This document shows positions 25,378 to 32,160 of a stretch of DNA of 64,000 nt, one piece after another. Within the stretch, counting starts at the first letter, position 1; every line of letters starts with the position of its first letter. The DNA lies in NCBI GenBank assembly GCA_023150615.1, contig JAKLKO010000005.1, positions 1 through 64,000 on the forward strand. Direction: 5' to 3'. Source of the DNA: Phycisphaerae bacterium (GTDB lineage Bacteria; Planctomycetota; Phycisphaerae; UBA1845; UTPLA1). The translations under genes and the position numbers were made by a program. The notes beneath the pieces are model-generated. The model worked only from the letters and a program-made list of their open reading frames with translations, had not been told where the DNA came from and searched no databases.

Positions 25378-26943
25378 ATGGCTTCCCCACAGATTAAATG
25401 CGTCGGAATGGGGCACGTGGCGCAAACAAATGTCCACTGGGCGCGGTACCGGCCTGGGATGACGCCCCTGGAACAGGCCATCGGCGCGTTGTCTGGCCGC
25501 CGTGGTCCCATGTCTGCAAACTGGGCCGGCTGCTTCGACGTTGTGGCCCCGGGCGACTGCTCATTGCTCCATGAGGACGTTGCAGCGTGTCGGATCGATG
25601 CTGACCTGGAGCGGGCGCGAAAGCGTCGTGAAGGAGACGACCGCCTGGCCGGCGCGATGCAGCGCGTCGGCATGTCGCAGGTCGAGATTCTCGCCGGCCT
25701 CCGGCTGGTCAACGCCGTGTCGAAGCGGCTGGCGGCGCTCGGGGCGCTCACCAAGGGCGAGCGGCAATCGCTCTCCGGCGAACTTTTCCGGCCGGAGGAT
25801 GTAACGGATGAATACGGAAAGGCCGCGCTCACGCGGCTCTATCGGGAAGTCGAGCGGAACCAGCATGCGGCCGCCGGCATCGGCATGAAGGACTTGGAGC
25901 GGATGGGCGTGCTGAACAAGGAGAAGACCACCGTCCGCGAGGCGTACGCGGGCAACGTCGAGCAGTTCCTGAACCGCATCATGGTGCTGCATGTCGAGAA
26001 GCAGAATCGATTCTTCGAGCTTTTCTACGAACGCTACCTCGAAGCGGTCGAGGCGGCCAAGCGGGCCGGGGCATTCGACTTCGGCGTTGAGGAGATCCGG
26101 GCGCTCAACCTGGGAAGCGTCGCCGAGCCGCAGACGCTCTTCGTTGATCCGTCCTCGGGGGCGAGGACGATGCTGCACGAGTTGGAGGGCGAGGTGGACG
26201 TGCTGCGCCACACATTCGCCGAGGCGGCCGGGTCGTTCGCGTCGGAGGGCTTCTATCGCAACAAGCGAAGCGGCCGCATCTACGCCGTCTCGCCGCATCA
26301 CGACACGCGACCGGGCGAGGTGCTTCTGACCGGCGTGAAGGGGCCGCGTCGCGGGTTGGAGGCGTACGAACTGGCGGAGAAGTACGAGCTGGTGGAGCGG
26401 GAGGAGGCCCGCGGCTGGTGGGATGCCGAGCACGCCAAGACGCCGGCGACGGAGGCACAGCGGTTTCACATCCTGGGCGGCGCGATTTTCCCCATCTACG
26501 ATCGTGTCATGGGTTCGTCGGGAATCCAGAGCGTGAAGATCGCCCGTGCGATCCTGGCCGATGGCACTGCTCTGGTGGGGCTGAACCTCAGCCCCTCCGA
26601 CGTTCCGGGCGTCAAGCAGCGCCTGGGCATCGGCACCCCGCTGGCCGAGGCGACCCCAGACGAGATTCTCGACCAGGTGCTAGGCGGCAGTATGATCGAG
26701 CTCGACAACGGCTGGCGGCTGACCAGGGGCCGGATCGCCGGTGACGAGGTGGTCGAAGTGGTGCTGAATGGCGTCCCGGCCAACCGTGAGGAACTTCGAC
26801 GCTACGGGCTTTCGGAGGAGATCGTCGGCTACAAGCGCCGGTGGTTTGCGCCGCAGGGCGGTGCCGCGTCGGCTCTCAGGCGGCTTCTGCTGCATCGGCG
26901 GGCGATACGCGATACGAGTGCAATGATGTCGGCACCGGAATAG
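25378..26943 (+). CDS. C-terminal part of a strawberry-notch-like helicase (N-terminal ATPase missing)
   Basis: The 521-aa reading frame matches the second half of large bacterial strawberry-notch (SBNO)-like NTP hydrolases. It includes ALGALTKGERQSLSG, DEYGKAALTRLY, and the Helicase_C_4-like block FLNRIMVLHVEKQNRFFELF followed by AKRAGAFDFGVEEI. The AAA_34 ATPase half with Walker A and DEAD-type motifs, and any methylase domain, are absent. The first 25 residues look unrelated to the family, so the frame probably begins at a deletion junction. Such proteins are usually carried by phages, plasmids or other mobile elements. This looks like a remnant of a mobile or defence gene, although the remaining frame is intact for 1.5 kb. 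Confidence 0.65.
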   Translation: MASPQIKCVGMGHVAQTNVHWARYRPGMTPLEQAIGALSGRRGPMSANWAGCFDVVAPGDCSLLHEDVAACRIDADLERARKRREGDDRLAGAMQRVGMSQVEILAGLRLVNAVSKRLAALGALTKGERQSLSGELFRPEDVTDEYGKAALTRLYREVERNQHAAAGIGMKDLERMGVLNKEKTTVREAYAGNVEQFLNRIMVLHVEKQNRFFELFYERYLEAVEAAKRAGAFDFGVEEIRALNLGSVAEPQTLFVDPSSGARTMLHELEGEVDVLRHTFAEAAGSFASEGFYRNKRSGRIYAVSPHHDTRPGEVLLTGVKGPRRGLEAYELAEKYELVEREEARGWWDAEHAKTPATEAQRFHILGGAIFPIYDRVMGSSGIQSVKIARAILADGTALVGLNLSPSDVPGVKQRLGIGTPLAEATPDEILDQVLGGSMIELDNGWRLTRGRIAGDEVVEVVLNGVPANREELRRYGLSEEIVGYKRRWFAPQGGAASALRRLLLHRRAIRDTSAMMSAPE

Positions 26944-27205
26944 CCGTAACTCAAGTATCAACAATGAGTTGCAATTGCCGCCACGGCGCGGCCGCCCCGG
27001 CAAGGACTTTTTTATCGATCTGCTTTGCGCTCAGGGCGCCCGTATGACGCATGGTTATTCAGAGAAGTTGAGTCCTTGGGTACAATGAGGTTTGCGACGC
27101 AGGTCTCAATCGTGCCCATCGTAGTGGCTCGCTTGAGATGCGGTCCGCTGCGACCGGGCAGCGGCATCGCGAGGTGGCTTCAGCGTCGCTGAAGGCGAGC
27201 GACAC

Positions 27206-27832
27206 ATGACTGCATTGTTGCATCGGGCCACGCCCCCGAAGCGCCATCGCAGATTCCGCCTCCTCACGCTGGGTGTTTTGGCTTTGCTGATCGGCTGCGG
27301 CACCCAACCCAGCGGCTGCCAGCCGCCAGCCACCGATCCAAATTACGCCTTCGATGTTGCACTCATCGAAGACCCCAGCACGAACATCGTGGGCGTCGCA
27401 ACGGATTTGATGAGCGGAAACAAGCTAGTCGTTCTTGGGAACAAGGCTTCTGATGGCAATGTTCTCAAGATTACCGGCGGGGCCTTCGTTTACGCCGATG
27501 GAACATCGCTGGTGAGTTGGTTGGGAAGCGATGGGCTACCAGAGGTCGTAATCATCGGCGCTGCTGGCTTGCGACTTAGCAACTACGGAACAGATACCGT
27601 TGATGCTACTTTCTTCGCGCCCGACGGAAGCGCAGCGTACTACCCTGACCTGCCAATCGATCCTGGGATCCTTGCTGAAGCACGTTCTGTTGGGTCGTCG
27701 GCGCGATCTGTGGTCAATGAGCATAAGCAGCACTCGACCAGCAGACTGACATATGAGGGTGCCTTGGAGTGGTTTCAGAGCACGCGTAAATGGCTGGCCA
27801 TTGCTGCTGTATTGGCAGCGCAGTCGCAGTAG
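27206..27832 (+). CDS. Lipoprotein, N-terminal part of a frameshifted RCC1/Kelch protein
   Basis: The 208-aa frame has a signal peptide and lipobox (LGVLALLIGCGTQ), a beta-rich domain (GNKLVVLGNKASDGNVLKI, LPEVVIIGAAGLRLS) and a C-terminal hydrophobic helix (KWLAIAAVLAA) that is cut by a stop. The next frame (27790) overlaps it by 43 bp in another phase and continues with a Gly/Cys/Ala-rich hydrophobic segment but lacks its own signal peptide. The simplest reading is that both are one gene, split near the repetitive sequence GCAGTCGCAGTAGCAGTA at about 27815-27832. Confidence 0.6.
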   Translation: MTALLHRATPPKRHRRFRLLTLGVLALLIGCGTQPSGCQPPATDPNYAFDVALIEDPSTNIVGVATDLMSGNKLVVLGNKASDGNVLKITGGAFVYADGTSLVSWLGSDGLPEVVIIGAAGLRLSNYGTDTVDATFFAPDGSAAYYPDLPIDPGILAEARSVGSSARSVVNEHKQHSTSRLTYEGALEWFQSTRKWLAIAAVLAAQSQ

Positions 27833-30312
27833 CAGTACCGGAACCCGTCTCCACTGGTGCTGGCTTGCTGACTGCAAAACTCTGCTGTGGCGGTGCCGCG
27901 CTTGCCATTTTTCAGGACCTTACCCTGAACGAATATCAAGTAAGGGTTCAGACTATTGGCCCTGAGGAACTTGAATCAGCAACATGGCTGGCCATCACTG
28001 AGGCAGAAGAAATCTCGAACGGGCTACCGCCTAGCATGCCGTCGGGGCCGAGCCCTGCGAATGGGGCGACGAATGTTTCGATCAACACACAGATCAGCAT
28101 TTTGCCGAGTTCGGGCGCGACGAGCTACGACGTGTACTTCGGTACGGGCTCTCCCCCTCCGTTTGTAGGGTCGTTCTCCTCATCGAGTACGTCGAACGCC
28201 CCGCTGAACCTCTCCTATAACACAAGCTATTACTGGAAGGTGGTAGCCAAGAACAGTGCGGGCAGCATGAGTGGACCAATATGGTCGTTCACAACCTCTA
28301 ACTCATCGGCGGGCGCCTCCATCGTGGCGTGGGGAAGTAATGCGTATGGCCAGACTAGCGTGCCGTCACCTAATAGTGACTTCGCGGCCGTGGCGGCGGG
28401 TCATTGGCACAGCCTCGGGCTGAGGCGAGACGGCTCGATTGCCGCGTGGGGCGCCGGAATGACAAACACGGGCAATCCTCCTGACTTTGGCCAGGCGATC
28501 GTCCCGTCGCCGAACGGTGGCTTCGTGGCCCTCGCCGCTGGCGCCTTTCACAGTCTGGCGCTGAAGGCTGATGGCTCCATTGTGGCCTGGGGGCAGAATG
28601 TCGTCGGACAGACCAACGTCCCCTCGCCGAATGGCGGCTTTGTGGCTATCGCGGCTGGCGAGTTTCATTGCCTGGCACTCAGGGGAGACGGCTCAATCGT
28701 CGCGTGGGGAAGTAACCACCACGGTCAGACCAACGTGCCTGTCCCGAACAGTGACTTTGTGGCAGTAGCGGCGGGCGAGGGTCACAGCGTAGGACTCAAA
28801 TCCGACGGATCTATCAGGGTGTGGGGATACAGTTCTTACGGCGACGTCACTGTGCCAGCGCCAAACAGTGGCTTCATGGCGGTCGCGGCCGGCCTTTACC
28901 ATTGCGCTGGGCTCAAAGCCGACGGCTCAGTTGTTGCGTGGGGATGGAACTTCTGGGATCAGACAATCGTTCCGACGCCGAACAGCGGATTCGTAGCGGT
29001 CGCGGCAGGTGGACACCACAGCCTAGGGTTGAGGGGCGACGGATCGATCGTGGCGTGGGGTTGGAACGCAGATGGTCAGGCGACTGTGCCGTCGCCGAAC
29101 GCCGGATTCGTGGCTATGGCAGCAGGCAGGGAGCACAGTCTAGGGCTGAAGGGGGATCCGGCGAGCCCGGTGCCGACACCGACGATCTCGCCGAATGGAG
29201 GAACATTCACCGGATCGGTCCAGGTGACCCTGGCATGTTCCGACGCGCTCGCGACGATTCAATATACTACGAACGGCAGTGATCCAACCAGTACTTCGAC
29301 GCTGTACGCGGCGCCGTTCACGTTGACGAACTCGGCCACGGTAAAGGCTCGCGCGTTTCGGTCCGGGTACAACGACAGTGAAGTCGCGGCTGCGTCGTTT
29401 ACGATTCAGCCGCCTGTTTGGATTCAGCGAGCGCCCCTGAGCAGCCCGCTCTCGAGGTGGTTGCATGCGATGGCTTTTGACAGCGGCCGCCAAGTAACCG
29501 TTTTGTTTGGGGGATTCAATTCAGATCCAGTGGATGACAGGCTTAACGACACATGGGAGTGGAATGGCACGACATGGGTGCAGCGTAGCCCACCGATAAG
29601 CCCATCAGCGCGCACGGGCCATTCGATGGCTTACGACAGCTCTCGCGGCATGACTATGTTGTTCGGCGGAGGCGACGGCAACGACACATGGGAGTGGAAT
29701 GGTAGCGGCTGGATACAGCGCAGCACCTTGGCCGCTCCGCGAGGGCGGAACTACCACTCGATGGCGTATGATGCCGCTCGCGGCGTCATGGTTCTCTTTG
29801 GCGGTGCGTATTATGACGATGGCACCCAATATTTGGCCGACACATGGGAATGGAACGGCACGAATTGGGCGCAACGCACGGCACCAAGCAGTCCGCCCGC
29901 TCGCAGGCTGCATGCAATGTGCTACGACAGCACGCGCGGTGTGAGCGTCCTTTTTGGGGGAGATGCAGGTAACACTGTTTGGGGTGACACTTGGGAGTGG
30001 AACGGTACCACTTGGACCCAGCGCAGCTCAGCAACGAGCCCACCATCGCGGGCTCAACACGGCATGGCCTACGATAGTTCTCGACGCGTGTCGGTGTTGT
30101 TTGGAGGATGGAATGGTAGTAATGGTAGTCGATTCAGTGATACTTGGGAATGGAATGGCCTAGACTGGGTGGAGCGTATGCCTATCACTGCACCTCAGCC
30201 GCGTACTGATCACGCGATGGCTTATGACGCGGCCCGCAGCCACGTTGTGTTGTTTGGTGGCCTCGTCGGTGGTTCGCTGTCGGCGGATACCTGGGAATAC
30301 GGGGGGCCATGA
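27790..30312 (+). CDS. RCC1-repeat and Kelch-repeat protein (downstream part of the split gene)
   Basis: The 840-aa frame contains in order: a hydrophobic Cys-rich start, and a fibronectin/Ig-like domain (PSPANGATNVSINTQISI). At about residues 178-455 come seven RCC1 repeats of 39 residues (IVAWGSN--GQT-VPSPN-- F-AVAAG--HSL-L--DGS), enough for one seven-bladed propeller. A chitobiase/FN3-like domain follows (TPTISPNGGTFTGSVQVTL), then six Kelch-type repeats of about 50 residues (HSMAYDSSRGMTMLFGG, DTWEWNGTTWVQRS), a probable second propeller. It is expected at the cell surface if joined to the lipoprotein part at 27206. No catalytic residues are seen, so binding or adhesion is likely. Confidence 0.8.
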   Translation: MAGHCCCIGSAVAVAVPEPVSTGAGLLTAKLCCGGAALAIFQDLTLNEYQVRVQTIGPEELESATWLAITEAEEISNGLPPSMPSGPSPANGATNVSINTQISILPSSGATSYDVYFGTGSPPPFVGSFSSSSTSNAPLNLSYNTSYYWKVVAKNSAGSMSGPIWSFTTSNSSAGASIVAWGSNAYGQTSVPSPNSDFAAVAAGHWHSLGLRRDGSIAAWGAGMTNTGNPPDFGQAIVPSPNGGFVALAAGAFHSLALKADGSIVAWGQNVVGQTNVPSPNGGFVAIAAGEFHCLALRGDGSIVAWGSNHHGQTNVPVPNSDFVAVAAGEGHSVGLKSDGSIRVWGYSSYGDVTVPAPNSGFMAVAAGLYHCAGLKADGSVVAWGWNFWDQTIVPTPNSGFVAVAAGGHHSLGLRGDGSIVAWGWNADGQATVPSPNAGFVAMAAGREHSLGLKGDPASPVPTPTISPNGGTFTGSVQVTLACSDALATIQYTTNGSDPTSTSTLYAAPFTLTNSATVKARAFRSGYNDSEVAAASFTIQPPVWIQRAPLSSPLSRWLHAMAFDSGRQVTVLFGGFNSDPVDDRLNDTWEWNGTTWVQRSPPISPSARTGHSMAYDSSRGMTMLFGGGDGNDTWEWNGSGWIQRSTLAAPRGRNYHSMAYDAARGVMVLFGGAYYDDGTQYLADTWEWNGTNWAQRTAPSSPPARRLHAMCYDSTRGVSVLFGGDAGNTVWGDTWEWNGTTWTQRSSATSPPSRAQHGMAYDSSRRVSVLFGGWNGSNGSRFSDTWEWNGLDWVERMPITAPQPRTDHAMAYDAARSHVVLFGGLVGGSLSADTWEYGGP
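28321..29155 (+). repeat. Seven tandem RCC1 repeats (117-bp unit)
   Basis: Seven in-frame units code for IVAWG...DGS. Five are exactly 39 codons, the second is 47 (8-residue insertion MTNTGNPP), and the last is slightly short. DNA identity between units is moderate, so these are old protein repeats and not a CRISPR or satellite. Confidence 0.85.
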
Positions 30313-30338
30313 TCGCCGGTTAATGTGACATTGGATGC

Positions 30339-30665
30339 ATGGAATACACGATGGACGAAACAATTCAACGCTACAGCGATCCGGTTCTGCTGATTCCCGT
30401 CGGGCTGATGTTCGTCATCCTGCTCGTCGCGGTTTACAGGACGACGGCGGACATCCCCTTGTTTCAGGGCGGCGCGCGGTTCGTCCTCGCGTTCTGCGTC
30501 ACGTCGCTGGCCATCTACGGCTTCGATCGCGCCATCGTGCAAACCATCGTCAACAACTACGTCGTAATGGGCGCCGCCATCCTGATTTCGATCGCGGGCC
30601 TGATCCTCACCACCTGGAGGCGTGTGTCCAAGCAATCAACGAACGATGAGCACATCCAGTATTGA
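30339..30665 (+). CDS. Small membrane protein
   Basis: The 108-aa protein has three hydrophobic segments (PVLLIPVGLMFVILLVAVY, FVLAFCVTSLAIYGF, YVVMGAAILISIAGLIL) and a polar C-terminus. It starts 27 bp after the RCC1/Kelch stop at ATG 30339 (MEYTMDETIQ); the ATG four codons later is also possible. Function is unknown. Confidence 0.6.
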   Translation: MEYTMDETIQRYSDPVLLIPVGLMFVILLVAVYRTTADIPLFQGGARFVLAFCVTSLAIYGFDRAIVQTIVNNYVVMGAAILISIAGLILTTWRRVSKQSTNDEHIQY

Positions 30666-30713
30666 CCGCGGTCAATGCCCGGCAGTTTGCAATGGCTTCC
30701 TTGGTCCACAGAT

Positions 30714-30953
30714 CTAAACTCTGACCCAACCGGTTCCGCCACACGCCTCACACATGTTTCGAGCAAAGCCCCGTGAACCGGGATCGACACCGTCTCCGCC
30801 ACAACGGCCGCACTGGACCAACTGTGATTCCCCGGTACAACTCGAAGGCGGCGTAGGAGTTCGGAACTTTCGGCCGCAGTAAGGGCAGTATTGAGCGCCT
30901 GCTGGTAGCGGATAGTTGCCACAACCATGACACTGGAGCGGTTGCATAGCCAT
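30714..30953 (-). CDS. Small zinc-binding protein with DnaJ-type Cys repeats
   Basis: The 79-aa protein has two zinc-binding parts: an N-terminal ribbon CHGCGNYPLPAGAQYCPYCG and two CxxCxGxG-like motifs, CGRCGGDG and CEACGGTG, as in the zinc domain of DnaJ-type chaperones. No membrane segment is seen. It is probably a small protein-binding or nucleic-acid-binding factor. Between it and the intron remnant (30954-31248) I see no gene. Confidence 0.6.
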   Translation of the reverse strand: MAMQPLQCHGCGNYPLPAGAQYCPYCGRKFRTPTPPSSCTGESQLVQCGRCGGDGVDPGSRGFARNMCEACGGTGWVRV

Positions 30954-31248
30954 CTAACCTCCTTAATGCATGTTTCGTTGGCAACATGCGTGGCCGCCGG
31001 CGAGCAATCTGGCACCTGCTAAAGCGCCGGAGCACAAAGTTGTATCCTAACAGCGGCGCGGCAACCAGTCGACGGGCAAGACTACGTGGTCGCGTATGAC
31101 GCGTGCTGTCGCGTTCATGGCAAGGCCACCGGGCGTTGTTCGCTTCGGTGGAGCCGACGCCGCATGGGCTTCGCTAACCGCCGGCTTTCGAGCGACTCGT
31201 TTGTGAATAGATGATTACGCGACGGGTTTGCGATATGGTGATTCCTAG

Positions 31249-31450
31249 CGGGACCACCGTCCCGCGGCTGTCAGGAACGCAACCGCGTATCTGACGCTTT
31301 AAGAGGGACGTGGGCCGCCCGGTAAATCCGCCCTCACCAGGCGGGCTAAGGGGACGCGCCTCACCAGCCGTCAAGGTCCACGACCCGTAGAGCCGGATGC
31401 CACGAGAGTGGCTCGTCCGGTTCGAGGGAGGCTCTACAGAGTAATCCCTG
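31249..31450 (+). mobile_element. 3' end of a group II intron (domains V-VI), no reverse transcriptase
   Basis: Bases 31390-31423 have the exact 34-nt architecture of group II domain V. An 8-bp lower stem GAGCCGGA/TCCGGTTC is followed by an upper stem TGCCAC/GTGGCT (five pairs plus a U-U), closed by the GNRA loop GAGA, with a 2-nt CG bulge on the 3' side. Bases 31426-31448 can form a domain VI-like hairpin with unpaired A residues (GGGA/TCCC and CTC/GAG). Upstream hairpins, GGGAC-cacc-GTCCC near 31249 and a two-part stem at about 31268-31294, may be remains of domains III-IV. No intron-encoded protein is present on either side. The element is therefore a truncated or ORF-less intron. Confidence 0.75.
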
Positions 31451-31521
31451 CGAAGTAGTTCGTTGGAGCAATCCTGTAGTTCTATCCCATAGTGCAACTG
31501 GAAATCGGGCGACCGGGACAT

Positions 31522-31707
31522 GCCCTTGACGCGCCGCGCCCGCCTTCGGCGGGCGATTTGCGATGCAGCCATCGGGCGATGCTCGATGCGGCGTGTCAAG
31601 GGCCGCGATGGTCGAAGGGGTGATGCCCTGGACACGGCGAGTGCCGCAGCGGCGGCACGGATCGCGCTGCGGTCCTCAAGCGATGCTTGATTCGCCGAGT
31701 CAAGGAC
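31522..31707 (+). ncRNA. Tandem pair of structured units of about 82 nt (candidate structured RNA)
   Basis: Two adjacent units, 31522-31603 and 31625-31707, share the same fold while differing in sequence. Each begins GCCCT-GAC-CG-CG and ends CG-CG-GTCAAGG-C, which pair with each other (15 of 15 pairs with one wobble in unit 1, 12 of 15 in unit 2). Inside each come a strong GC hairpin (31538-31554; 31641-31658), a middle hairpin (31561-31574; 31659-31675), and a hairpin with the identical loop CGATG on different stems (ATCGGG/CTCGAT versus TCAAG/CTTGA). Changed stems with conserved pairing argue for RNA or single-strand DNA function. I do not recognise the family. Confidence 0.55.
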
Positions 31708-31712
31708 GTAAT

Positions 31713-32135
31713 CCCCCAAGCGGGGTCCGGACCACAGGCCGCCACGGCGGACAATTCGGGTGCAAGTCCCGTCAGGTTCGTTCAACGCTTGCCGGCGTCG
31801 GGAGCTTCCGCGTGGCGACACGCGGAACCGGGCGATGACACGCTTGGCATTCGGGTGAGCGGCGTGAGCCGCCTTGATAAGCCCGATGGCGAAAAGCTCA
31901 ACGATGAACGGGGCATCAAGCCCTTGCCGGTCAGTGCAATCGGAGACGGTGCCGAACAGGGAACATCTCGCAGCGAAGGGTAGGGGCGAGCTTCTGTATT
32001 CTGCGCCTCGAAATGGTCCGCAACCCTTGCGGACCGAAACTATGCCGGGGCGGGAGCCTCGGACATACGCTGCCGGACCGGGCTTTAACCAGCCCTGCCG
32101 ACGTGACCGATTGTGCAACGACTATCACTAACCGG
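31713..32135 (+). ncRNA. Densely structured non-coding region, unassigned
   Basis: There is no gene in this stretch, but many strong hairpins follow one another: CCCC-caagc-GGGG (31713), CCGCC-ac-GGCGG (about 31740), CGGG-tgcaagt-CCCG (31757), a TTCCGCG/CGCGGAA stem (31806-31827), and GCGGC-gtga-GCCGC with a GNRA loop (about 31859). GGTCCGCAA-ccc-TTGCGGACC (32015-32035, nine perfect pairs), CCGGGGC-ggga-GCCTCGG (about 32045) and GGGCT-ttaacc-AGCCC (about 32080) complete the set. Such density suggests a long structured RNA, possibly the 5' half (domain I) of a group II intron whose other half is lost, or another large ribozyme-like RNA. The assignment is open. Confidence 0.45.
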
Positions 32136-32160
32136 GGAATGACTGCGGCTGACGGGTACC

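Noticed and set aside
28321-29155. Tandem 117-bp repeats as a possible CRISPR or satellite
   Set aside because: Units are coding, diverged at DNA level and fit RCC1 repeats; there are no spacers.
31522-31707. Integron attC sites
   Set aside because: Size and palindromic shape fit, but the GTTRRRY/RYYYAAC core sites are absent and no integrase is present.
31713-32135. IscB omega RNA (HEARO)
   Set aside because: The general look (hairpins with GTGCAAGTCCC) is suggestive, but no IscB or other RuvC/HNH gene follows; left unassigned.
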